64,000 nucleotides of DNA, taken from assembly GCF_019112545.1 (NCBI RefSeq), contig NW_025064897.1, forward strand, positions 367,336-431,335, read 5' to 3'. Positions 34,796 to 45,458 of this stretch are shown in pieces. The translations under genes were made by a program, and so were the position numbers. The DNA is from Guyanagaster necrorhizus. Taxonomy: Eukaryota > Basidiomycota > Agaricomycetes > Agaricales > Physalacriaceae. A model generated the notes under the pieces. The model worked only from the letters and a program-made list of their open reading frames with translations. It ran no database searches and was not told the DNA's origin. Positions within the stretch are counted from its first letter, which is position 1; each line of letters starts with the position of its first letter.

Positions 34796-37700
34796 GCAAT
34801 TCCACTTGATCAGCCAAAGGACTTAATAGTGTGTCACAAGTAGTCACAGGTCAGACTCATGTGCTCTTTATAGATACTATTATTTATTATACATTTGAAT
34901 ATACTCTGAGTTCCCTTAATGACCATCACACCTAAAGAATTGCACAAAGTACAAACTCAAATGCCTAAAGGCCAAACAGAAGGAGAGACCTCTATTGGCT
35001 GGCTAAAGCTATTTGAATCTAAATAGACTTGGCACACTTTCAAAAAAGCACAAACCAAAGAAGAAGCAGCTGCCATCCTACAAGAATGGATTCACTATAC
35101 CTGAAATAGAGAAGTTGATGAAGGACTAGTGCAAGGAGTTAAGGGAGCAGAGTGAGAAAAGGCTCTAAAATAATTGGACAAGCTATAGGGATCTAAGAAG
35201 TTTATCTGATGACAGAAGACATATGGGTGCAATCTAATAACAAAGGCTCAGATCCAGACTCTCATAGACCAAGCAGTCTTTGTGGTCACTGCTCTGATTG
35301 ACAGTAGTTGCATTAGGAGCTCAATCAACAGAGCTTTTATCACTAAGCATCATCTTCTGATAAAGGCCACAGCCACTCCAATTCCTATATATGATGCAGA
35401 TAGCATCAGGAACTAGGCCAAATCTATCACAAAATTCATAGAGCTTCAGCTCATGATTAGCAATTACTCAGAATAGATCAACTTGGTTATTACAGAATTA
35501 AAAACTAAGGAACTATTCTTTGGGTATGACTGGCTGATCTGACACAATCTGCTCATCAATTGGAAGACTGGCCAAATAATGTTCATTCAATATTGATGCT
35601 GAAAAATCCCATTCACCCTCTCTGATGCTGACCCTAATGACCAATGGAATAAGGAGATAGAGGATGGAGAAATCATTCTTGTGATTGATGCAGACTCTGC
35701 ATTATATATACATGTGATGTATCATGCTAATGACCTAGCAGCAAAGGCCCATAAGAACAAGGAAGAGAAAACATTTGAAGAAATAGTCTCCAAATAGGCC
35801 AGAGACTATCAGGATTTATTCATGAAAGAGAGTTTTGATGAGCTCTCAGCTCCAAAGCCTTAGAACCATGCTATTGAACTGGTTCCAAATGCCAATGCCA
35901 ATCTAGACTGTAAAATGTACCCTCTCAGTTACCTCAAATAGCAGGAGCTCAATAAATTCCTAGAGGAGAATCTCTCCAGTGGACAGATACAACTCTCTAA
36001 ATCTTCTATAGCCTCTCTCTTTTTTTTTATAAAGAAGAAAGATGGAAAACTTTGACCTGTCTAGGACTATCACAAACTAAATGAGATGACCATCAAGAAC
36101 TGATATCTCTTACCTCTTATCTTCAAACTGATGGACAAACTCTGAGGTGCATGATATTACACTAAACTGGACATCTGATGGGAGTATAATAAGGTGAGGA
36201 TCAAGGAGAGAGACAAGTGAAAGGCAGTGTTCCAGACAAATTAGGGGCTATTCAAGCTCATGGTAATATTCTTTGGTCTAACCAACTCATCTGTGACTTT
36301 CTAGTGGATGATAAATAACATCTTCAAGAATCTCATTGCTACTAGAAAAGTAACTATTTACCTAGACAACATCCTGATCATGTCTAAGGACTGAAGAGAA
36401 CACCAGCAACTTATATGACAAGTCTTTGATCTTATAAAGAAGCATAAACTATTTCTCAAGGCTGAGAAGTGCAAATTCAAGATACTAGAGATGGAATACT
36501 TAGGGGTCACATTAGTGAAGAAAGCATACAGATAGATCCCATCAAGATAGCAGAGATGATAGAGTGGCTGGAGCTGACAAAGAAAAAAGAGTTACAATCA
36601 TTCTTTGGATTTATCAACTTTTACTGCTGGTTCATTCAGAATTATAGTAAGATAGTATGATTGATAATGCAACTCACTAGTAATGTCTCCTGGACTTGAG
36701 AACTCTCTTAGCAGACAGTGTTCAATGACTTTAAATGACAATTAGCTGAGGGTATAGTACTAGCCATCCTGATGCAGGACAGACAGTTCCAGATGGAAGC
36801 AGACTTGAGCAAGGAGGCAATCAGAGCTATATTGTTGCAAGAACAGAGTGAGAGATAGAGATCTGTGGCATTCTTCTCTAAAGCACTATTCATCATCAAA
36901 TAGAACTATGAAATCTATAATAAGGAGTTATTGGCCATCATGATTGCTCTCATGAAGTGGTGACACTATCTGATCAGGGCCACACAGATCTTTGAGGTGT
37001 GAATGGATCACTAAAACTTATAGTACCTCCAATTCTCACAGAAGCTGAACTGATGACAAGCTTGATGGATAATGGAACTTTCTGAGTACTAATATATTCT
37101 ATATCACAAGACAGAGGTGGCAAACAAGAAGGCCAATCTTCTTAGCTGACAAGCAGATTATGATCAGGAGGAAGAAGACAACAAGAGAGTAGTGCTACTG
37201 AAGCCTGAATATTTCAGAGCAATGATCATGCCAATGGAGGAAGAGATACATGACAGGATCAGGAGTACAACCCAACAACCAAACCTGTGAGACCAGAGTA
37301 TCACAATGTCACTAAACTATGAGTGAGGAATCACAAGATGAGATGATCTCCTCTATTATGATGGACAATTCTACATTCTCTGTAATTTGACTCTATGAGA
37401 GGAAATTATTGCCCTCAACCATGATCATGCAATAGCCAGACACTCAGGAATTGCTAAAATAAAAGAATTGGTACTACAAAATTATTGGCAGCCAAAGCTC
37501 AGCCAAAATGTTGATAAGTACATCAAAGAGTGTGAAACATGTCACTGTGCTAAAGTGTTCACATAAGCCAAACTAGTACCCTTACACTCAAACAAAATCC
37601 CAACACAACCTTAGACCCACATCTCCATCAACATAATCACTGGACTGCCTGAATGTGGAGGTTATAATGCTATTATTATTATTATTGATCACTTTTCAAA

Positions 37701-38640
37701 AACTATACTACTAATTGCTTGCTTGACCAAACTCTTCTCTGAGAGCTGAGCCAAGATCCTCAGAGATGAAGTATATACAAAGTATGGTATGTCTCAGATA
37801 GTAATCTCAGATTGAAGACCACAATTCACTTACAAGTTCTTAGATGACTTATACTGACTCCTTCACATCTGCAGCAATGCCTCAACCATTTACCATCCAC
37901 AGATTGACAGGCAAATCAAGCACATTAACCAAGGAGTTAAAAAGTATCTTCAGATATTCATCAATCACTGGCAGAACAACTGATTGGAATAGCTGGCTCT
38001 CACAGCATTTCAACACAATAATCACATTCACTCCACCATTGGCAAGATCTCCTTCTTTATCAATCATGGATAACACCTCTTTGTCTCTCAAACATCCCAC
38101 CACTACATCTCAACCTCTGCCTCCACTGACTTTGCTGCTGAAATAGTGAAGATTGACTTGGAAATAAAGACAGCACTAGAAAAAGCAGTGACTATGATGA
38201 AAACTCAATATAATAAACACTGCCAAGATACACATGCATATGCCATCAATGACAAAGTATAGCTGGACACATCCAATCTTCACATACCTCACTCCAAGCA
38301 GAAACTTGCCAATAAATGAACCAGCCTCTTCACTATCCTTGCAAAGGTCAGCATTTCTGCATACAAGCTCCAGCTACCACCACACTGGTACATACATCAC
38401 ACCTTCAACAAATCTCTACTCACACCCTATGTTGCTCCAGCCTTCCTGAATCAAGAATGACCATCTCCTTCACCACCTGATCTAATCAACAATGAGGAAT
38501 ACTATGAGATTGATTATATACTAAATTATAGGAGTTGCCAGGTTAAAGCCTATGGCAGAGGAATGGCAATGACCACAGATTACTTGATCAGCTGAAAGAG
38601 ATATGAACCAGAATTAAACCAATAGATCAATGCAAAAGAT
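34796..38640 (+). pseudogene. Element E pol: protease, RT, RNase H, integrase, chromodomain
   Basis: Linker to about 35240. Protease about 35265-35550 (TALIDSSCIRSSIN). RT about 35780-36660 with the catalytic box at 36359-36370 reading YLDN. RNase H about 36740-37140. HHCC zinc region about 37330-37560. Integrase core about 37610-38050 (IIIDHFSK, SQIVISD then TGA). Chromodomain about 38490-38635 (NEEYYEIDYILNY, TDYLISW-like with a stop, ELNQ, INAKDA). The reading ends directly at the duplicated flank at 38641. Frequent TGA and TAG codons, inactive. Confidence 0.85.
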
Positions 38641-38673
38641 GCAAACTATTATTTCTGACTACAGCCTGCAATT
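38641..38673 (+). repeat. Duplicate of the H flank in front of the second E LTR
   Basis: GCAAACTATTATTTCTGACT and the bases after it repeat 32824-32856 with two base changes, ending in CAATT directly before the LTR. The junction with E pol shares TGCAAAC, a short homology that could have guided the joining. Confidence 0.85.
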
Positions 38674-39140
38674 TACTATAATTTTCCTCTTTTTCTTTCT
38701 TTTTCTCTTCTTTTCTTCCTCTTTGCCTCTATTTATGCTTAGTCAGAATGTTGAACCAAGCACTTAGAACTGTAGGACTGCCTTAGTCAGCACAAGGAAA
38801 ATTGTCTCTCAATATATAGTGATGCTCTAACAACAGAACAATTCTCTCTTTATAAGTAGCTACAATGATACAGAGTAATGAACACTATACTACAGATAGA
38901 TACAATTAGTAGAACTATAATTAGCTTCAAGGCAAACAGTATATAAGTAGCATAGTTGATACTATATATCTCTAGTCTTGAACTATTCTTTATCATCACT
39001 ATTCTATCTCGAGTCAACTTGAATAGTGACCTTAAAACACAGCACTGCACAGCATACAAGTGGACTCTGGTGAAAGACTCAAATGTGAAGTTACACTAGT
39101 TTATCATGTGTTAGTAGTCATATGTTGCTTGAGCCTAACA
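38674..39140 (+). repeat. Second (3') LTR of element E
   Basis: 467 bp, TACTATAATTTTCC to GCCTAACA, same length as the 5' copy. Followed by CAATT (39141-39145) and the rest of the H integrase. Confidence 0.9.
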
Positions 39141-39571
39141 CAATTCATGTCCAAATTTCTTAACAACCTATACCATCTTTTAAACATTTGAAGCAATGCT
39201 TCAATGGTGTATCATCCTCAGACAGATGAGCAAACAGAGTATGTCAATCAAGAGATAGAAAAATATCTTCAGATGTTCATTAATTATAGACAGAACAATT
39301 GGATGGAATGGCTCACTCTAGCAGCATTTTAACATGATAACCAAGTTTATTCAGCAACAGAAAAGACATTATTCTTCATCAACCATGACTAACACCTCTA
39401 TATTGTTAGATCTGACAAACATCATATGATGACTCTCACCTTCTCAGACTTCACCTCTCTAATAACAAAGGTCCACACCAAAACCCATACAGCACTCAAG
39501 AAAGCTGCATCCATGATGAAGATTTACTATAATAAATATTGCTATTCTACATACTATGAGCAGTCATGCTT
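39141..39571 (+). pseudogene. Element H pol, second part: integrase
   Basis: Continues the H integrase where it broke off at 32856 (SPQF, then MSKFLNNLYHLLNI), through YHPQTDEQTEYVNQEIEKYL to KKAASMMKIYYNKYC near 39540. It ends without a chromodomain at about 39571, where an A-family fragment begins in the same reading frame by chance. Confidence 0.85.
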
Positions 39572-39864
39572 TCATTGCAAGATGAAGAAGGCTGGCTGTT
39601 CATTCAACAAGGCCAGCTATATGAAGAATGCTGCAGAGACTGATGAAATGATGGACCTATTGAGGGTCATGGCAGAGTGATTGAAGAGATTGAAGTTGAA
39701 GGTGGATACCCTCAAAGTCTGAGTCAAGAATATTATTGATGACTATATGAATGAGAATTCTAAGTATCTTGCTGACTTTGTCTCCAAGAAGGTCTAGAGA
39801 GAGTTTGAAGTTTCATGTGAAGAAGTAAGAGAGCTTGGAGATTTCAATTCTGAGATTCTTTGAT
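39572..39864 (+). pseudogene. Fragment of the A-type antisense gene (Zn2Cys6-like half cluster)
   Basis: Reads SCFHCKMKKAGCSFNKAS, matching the second half of the cysteine cluster of the element A antisense gene (CSHCKVKKTTCLFNKS) with the same C-x2-C-x6-C spacing, followed by a predicted helical stretch (ETDEMMDLLRVMAE, LKRLKLKVDTLKV). The start of the gene, coiled coil and first half cluster are missing. Open to TGA at 39678, then a few stops. It shows that the antisense gene belongs to the A family and not to one copy. Confidence 0.65.
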
Positions 39865-40139
39865 GCATCATCTGGATCTGACTAGATTAAGACATAGCCC
39901 TCATCAAACTGGAAGAGCAGCAACTCAAACCCACAGAATTCTGAAATCCATATGAAATAATGTATCTAGACTGAAGGCAACTTTTACAGTACAAATGACA
40001 GAAATATATTCTGCTAGTCTCTATCAGCTGAAAGCTTTAAGCACATCTAGTAGCTTTTGAACCTAGTATTGTAAAATGAATAGCTTGGAGTGTCCTTGCT
40101 CTCATTCTTTCTCTCACCTCCATCTGCCATTCTTTCAGC

Positions 40140-41345
40140 CTGCTCAGTAGATGACAACTCTTGCTTCTATCAGAGCTAATCCAGAGGCTGATGAGAAGAT
40201 ATTAGATTCCTTGGATTTGGGATTGAGGGAGGTACTAGAGGCTTTATTATCTCAGTTTTCACAGGAAATCTCAGTCTTCCAAGTCCAGTGAGTGTCAAAC
40301 TCTTGAGCAAGAAAGCATATATTGTGGAGGTTGTTAGACTTTTCATAGTGAGCTATATCATCCTTGATGCAGGTATAAAGACCATAGTAGAAGATGTGAT
40401 ACAAGAAATTGTCTCTATAACTGATTTTCAAAGTGTACTGATTAAATTAGATTATGTACTTCATGATTCAGTCTCTGTCATGCATCTGCAGATGCTCCAA
40501 AATGTCTTCAGCATCTCCAATGGCATCAAAGAACCTAAAATTACTGTGGAGCTCATCAAGAAATGCAGTATAAGAGAATTGCTAGGCTGACAGATTCTGC
40601 AGATTAGAATTGAAGATGTCTGGTTCAAATCAGTTCAGTGCAGTGCTAGATAGAAAAAAGATAGTGTAGTTGACTTTATTAGCATTTATTATGAATGCAG
40701 TGAGTCTGCCATTGAAGTTCAACTGAAGAGAGACTATGAATGCTTTTAGTTTATGAGAATCAGAGTTATCAAAAGGGTCTGGCTCCTTGATCTTAGTGCA
40801 GATTTGAGAAGTGAAAACTCCATATAGTAGGTTCATGAATTCTTGTATCATGTTTTTCTTATTGATATAATTGTTGTTGTTTCTAGTATGCTAAGGCTAT
40901 TGGAACTATTAGGACTGCTGGAGCTACCTGAGGAAGAGTTGGATGGAGCACTATCTAGTCTATGATAATAAGGAGTGTGAGTAGCAGTGTTATTGTTATC
41001 TTTGCTATCAGAGTCTGAATCCTCTGTATTTTCATAAATAGTACCTAAAGATGGAAGATCCATTATAAGATCATTCTGAATAAAGTTTGCCTGACAGGAT
41101 CTATTAGTGGCATGAAAGAGATTGAGAGAATCATCATAGTTGGATTAGTGGACAGTGAAGCTGAAATGGGTGTAAGTTTTTCTACAGGAGTATTGTTCTC
41201 TACTGGAAGCTGATCTAAATAGATTTGTATATTTCTTAGATATAAAGGCCACTACATTCTTTATAAAGATAGTATATTTGAGTTGGATATTTTTAGATTC
41301 TACTTCTAGAGATTGAGTGAATATGATAGATATGATGAAGAAAAA
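40140..41345 (-). pseudogene. Element A3 gag
   Basis: Minus-strand counterpart of A gag from just upstream of the zinc knuckle to the N-terminus. The capsid block is recognisable near 40630-40740 (LQLNFNGRLTAFIINANKVNYTI). The Ser/Gly/Asn stretch SNSSSGSSSSPNSSNS lies near 40890-40945. The start Met equivalent has become Ile. The zinc knuckle itself is deleted. AT-richer and more decayed than A. Confidence 0.75.
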
Positions 41346-41356
41346 ATTTCCACTCA

Positions 41357-41377
41357 AGAAGTTGAATTTGAATATAC
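41357..41377 (-). promoter_or_regulatory. Primer-binding site of A3 (self-priming type)
   Basis: Plus strand GAATTTGAATATAC abuts the LTR. The A3 LTR leader in RNA sense contains CAGTTTGAATATC, giving TTTGAATAT in common, the same arrangement as element A. Confidence 0.6.
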
Positions 41378-41790
41378 TGTTAGAGACATACCAATAAAAT
41401 GAGAATGGATTGCATATGCAGAGACTGACAGAGTGCATATACTTTGGTGAAGCTATTAGCAACATCATCTTTGAGTCAAAGCTCAAAGATTTTGAATATA
41501 GAATAAAGTCCACAGAGAGAGTGGAGTTGAATAGAAAATAAGATATTCTGATAGAGCAGAATCCATCAGGTGTAAGATAAGGATTAAAGTGAGGATGAAG
41601 TTATTGGGCTGAACCAAATTGATATTCAAACTGAGTATCTACAGTGATTGTATAAGACTTATATATAAATAGTAGCTAATTCTGAGTCAGAGTCTGATAG
41701 ATTCTAGTACTGTTTTATTCACTATCAGATTCAGATTCTAGAATGAATATATGAAATAGAGATATAAAATGACAAGTGAAATATAGATGG
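41378..41790 (-). repeat. 5' LTR of A3
   Basis: Starts TGTTAGAGACATACC; similar to the A LTR through the reverse complement of the TATA and leader (41610-41670) to GTGAAATATAGATGG. The expected end ..CATAACA is not found, so the last 80 or so bases are lost or too diverged. Confidence 0.75.
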
Positions 41791-42285
41791 AGTAGAGTAA
41801 ACTCCTTACATGAAATAGATGACTCAATTATGCTGTCCACAATAGAGATACTCAAGCTACTCAAACTTGATATTCCTAAAGGCTTATTATTATTTAAATG
41901 TATAAGATATTCTTATTGGATGATGCTTAATAGTGTCCAATGTTTCCATAAAATGAAACAGATATTTTTAAAACAAAGAGATATCAAGAATATCAATTGG
42001 CACTTATAGATGGCTTTCAAAGGATCTTCCAGTATATGAGTGGAGCCTCTTTGTCTGCTTGGTCTGATATTCATACATCTAAAGTTTAGGAGTCTTATCA
42101 CTCTTTTTAACTACTTAAAGTATAAATAAGTGCAGTGGTTTTTACCACAAGCTAGTACACTCTATGGTGATCAGTCTATATTATCTGCAAAACCACCAGG
42201 ATGACCTTCTATGATAGGGATTCAAAGAGACTTGACTTGAACTTCTTGTACAGACTAAAGAGAATGAATAATGTTTGAAGATTAG
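41791..42285. other. Unassigned 495 bp between A3 and G
   Basis: AT-rich sequence not matching any element in this window by eye. A plus-strand reading near 41980-42080 gives YQEYQLALIDGFQRIF, suggestive of an old coding remnant, but I cannot name it. It ends in ATTAG (42281-42285), which would be the left target duplication of element G. Confidence 0.4.
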
Positions 42286-42743
42286 TGTTAAGCCCAAGTA
42301 ACATATAACCTAAAATACATGATAAACAGATGCTGTATTATATTCATACAGTTACACTTGAGTTCACTATATATATCTGTATAGTGTTGTATTCTAAGGC
42401 CTTGCAGTTGGCTTGAGATAGAATGGTGAAGTATAAACTTTAGCTCAAAGCTAGGGTTATACAGTGAGAGCTATTCTACTTATATACTAGTTGTCTGTCA
42501 AGATATTAATACTACTGCTAATTGTATCTGTTTAAGTCTTTGTGCTCTTTGTCTTTGAGCAGTGCTACTGTTCACAAAAGAGTTGTTATATATCATCAAG
42601 AGGCATTATCACATCAGAAGACAATAGTGGATTCAGCTTGTTGTGCTGACTAAGCCTATCCTACAGTTCTAAGCACTGGCTTAGACACTCTGACTAAGCA
42701 TAAATAGAGGTAAAAACATAGAAAAGATGAAAAAATTATAACA
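42286..42743 (-). repeat. 3' LTR of element G
   Basis: 458 bp, TGTTAAGCCC to TATAACA on the plus strand. Contains the reverse complement of TATATAAG near 42479 and the segment TTAGCTCAAAGCTAGG, the self-priming arm. The partner LTR lies right of the window. Confidence 0.85.
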
Positions 42744-44989
42744 TTACTCTCTCTTTAAGACCATCATCCTGATAGCTTAATTTAGAGATAATTTATAGTC
42801 ATAGATAGTATCATCAGCATTCATGCATTTTTTGTTTACCTATTGGTTAGATTCAGAGCTGTAACCCTTCTAACTAATAAGATAATCAACAGTTATTATA
42901 GATCTACCACTGTATGCATGGATTTTACAAAGCCAGTGATTGAAGATTTGATTGATTTTATATTATTTTTATCATTGACTAGTTTTGGTGCAAGAGGCAG
43001 TGAATATTTCTGAGTTGAAAATGAGAGTGTGATATAGAGGGATAGAAGGGATTCATTAAAGATATCATAAACTTTTCAGCTGGCTGGGAGACATAGTTTG
43101 TAAGTGGAGGCACCAACTTTAGTGATAATGGAAAACAGTTCTGTACATTTGTCAGTGAGTTTTTGTTTAGATCAAGAGAGATAAAGGTTGGTTGTATCCA
43201 ACTAGATCTTGTCAGAAATATTATAAACATGAGCAGAGGCTCAATATTTATCATACTGCTATTTTATTGAGGAGGCTGCCTTTTTGAGTGTGACATAGAT
43301 TTGATTATAGATTTGAGATATTATGTGTGTGAAATCAGAAGATGCCAGAGTGGAGATATAAGTGTGTTCAGTGTAAGAGACATTAAGGTGTTGGTCATGA
43401 TTAATGAAGAAAGGGGTTTTTCCTGTAGCAGAGTGAATATGATTATTGTGTTAAAAAGCAATGAGAGCAAGCCATTTAATCCAGTCATTCTGTCAATAAT
43501 TGATGAAAAGATGAAGATACTTTTTGATTTTTTGATTGGTATATTCTATTTGTCCATCTGTTTGCAGGTGATATGCAGTAGAGATGTTGCATCAGATATT
43601 TAGGAGTCAGTACAAATCATTAAGGAATTTTGAGATAAATTGTGGTTCTTAGTCTAAGATCATGATCTGAAGCATGTCATATTTGGCATAGACCTTATTA
43701 TGAAGGATCCTGGCTCATCCTTCTGAGGTCAATTCTGTTGAGCCTGTGACTAAAATGATTGCTTTTGAGAACTGGTTGATGATGACCATGATCATATTAT
43801 AGCTATTACAATCTAGTAATCCAGTGATTATATCAATGGAGATATGCATCCATAGTGATTGTAGTACTTCATTTGGATGAAGGAGTGCAGCTCATGGTTG
43901 AGTCATTTATTTTCCTCTTTAGTATATTTTGCATCCTTTCACATAGTGCTTGATATCTTGGCTCATCTTTGGCCACCAGTACTCCTGAAATACAAGCTTC
44001 TTGATTTTCATGATCTCCAGATGTCCTGCCATAGTGTGATTATGGCATGTGGTGATGATCTCTCTTTGAAGTTGTTGGTCTCATAGGATATAAATCCATC
44101 TATCATAATAGATTAGCTCTTCTTCTTTTGTCATTTCTCACTTGTGATTGAGTGATAAGGCCACTTATTGATCCTATTTACTATTGTCTCTTATAGTGCT
44201 CTTGATCTGCTTATAGATCTCTTTCTTCATTGGCATTATCATCACCTGAAAGTGTTTGGGTTTTAACAATACCACATTATTGTTATTGTCTTCTTTTTAG
44301 TTGTGATCAACTCATCAGTTAAGTAGGTCTGCTTTTTTGTTTGCTGTTCCAGCCTTATAATTGTTAAGCCCAAACTCCATGTGACTATCAACATGTGATA
44401 AACAATTCAGAACCTCACACTTTGGGTTAGACTGACTGAGTTCACTGATGTGTCAATAGAGATGTGTGGTCAAGGTGTTGCAAGTCACTTGAGATAGGAT
44501 GGTAGAGAATAAACTTTAGCTCAAAGCTGGGGTATTACAGCAAGAGCTATGCTACTTAAATACCATTCTGTTATCTGGCTATTAATAAATGTTCACAAAA
44601 GATATTATCCTGCTGTAGAGCTGTTACCGCTGTAGTTACCAAGCTCTCCATAAAAGCTGTTGTGCTGTTACTGCTGTGCCACAGTTCAAGAATAAAAGGA
44701 GTATTGTCTCTTCCTTCACAGCACACAGCAGTGCGATAAGACCATGACTGACTGGGTTGCTGACTAAGCCTTCCCATGGTCCTAAGTGCTGGCCTAAGTG
44801 CCTTGACTAAGCAAAGATAAGAGTCATTTCTGAGGAAAAGAAAAGGAAAAAAGAAAAAATCATAACAATAATGGAGTGTGTAGTCATACTCAGAAAGCTC
44901 TGTTACCCATCTTGCCTGTCATTGATTAAGCTTTTGGGGCTATCAGAAATAGCAGAGATTTTGGTGATCAGTCCAGATCTCAAAGGTCT
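42744..44989 (-). pseudogene. Element G pol, left part: chromodomain, integrase, RNase H
   Basis: Minus-strand chromovirus Pol. Chromodomain remnant about 42850-42990, integrase C-terminus about 43000-43300, integrase core about 43440-43860, HHCC zinc region about 43900-44110, RNase H from about 44130. The RNase H is interrupted by a solo LTR (44362-44867) and again by element F at 44990. Across the solo LTR the reading rejoins as EYDYTLHYKAGTANKKADLLN, giving strong support for the insertion points. Stops throughout. Confidence 0.8.
44362..44867 (-). repeat. Solo LTR in the RNase H of element G
   Basis: 506 bp, TGTTAAGCCC to CATAACA, with a perfect 5-bp duplication ATAAT (44357-44361, 44868-44872). 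No internal sequence, so it is a solo LTR left by LTR-LTR recombination. Carries TTTAGCTCAAAGCTGG, the self-priming arm. Its middle part (44580-44740) has a CTGTTACCGCTG-type stretch not seen in the other LTRs. Confidence 0.95.
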
Positions 44990-45458
44990 TATTAAGCCTA
45001 AATGATACATGACCTAAACATGTGATAAACTGACACTGTCTCACACTTCAGACAATGATGTCAGAGTTCACTTGATATGTTATGTGGCTTTGTATTGCAA
45101 GGCCTTTAGATTAGCTTGAGATAAAATAGTAGAAGAATAAACTTTAGCTCAAACCTGAGAATACTACAGTGAGAGCTATGCTATTTATATACTAGTCATC
45201 ATCCATCTAAAGATATGACTATCTAATTGTGCATCTTAGCATTATAGAGCATTTTGTCCAGTGTTGTTAAGCTATCTACAAAAGAGTATTGTTTGTCATT
45301 GAGTAGTTACTGTTATATCAAAAGACAATGACTGACTAGATGTTGTTGTGATGACTAAGCCTATCTCATTGTTCTAAGCACTGGTCTAAGCACTCTGACT
45401 AAGTAAAGATAGAGGTCAATCCCTCAAATAAAGATAAAAATGAGGAAAAATCATAACA
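44990..45458 (-). repeat. 3' LTR of element F
   Basis: 469 bp, TATTAAGCC to CATAACA on the plus strand. Nearly identical to 63319-63787. Confidence 0.93.

Larger units (their letters stand above)
32857..39140 (+). mobile_element. Element E: Ty3/gypsy chromovirus inserted in H integrase
   Basis: Plus-strand element with two 467-bp LTRs (32857-33323, 38674-39140) and target duplication CAATT (32852-32856, 39141-39145). Internal order: PBS, shortened gag, pol, chromodomain. The polypurine tract is missing; instead about 33 bp of H flanking sequence (38641-38673) stands before the second LTR, ending with a third CAATT. So the 3' end was rebuilt by a rearrangement rather than by normal integration. 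Confidence 0.9.
39572..41790 (-). mobile_element. Element A3: deletion derivative of the A family
   Basis: Keeps, in the order of element A, part of the antisense gene (39572 to about 39900), gag (about 40140-41345), PBS (41357-41377) and the 5' LTR (41378 to about 41790). Protease, RT, RNase H, integrase and chromodomain are absent: about 4 kb of the A layout is missing between the antisense gene and mid-gag. The left end is a sharp junction with the H integrase and the right end of the LTR fades out, so neither edge shows a target duplication. Confidence 0.7.
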
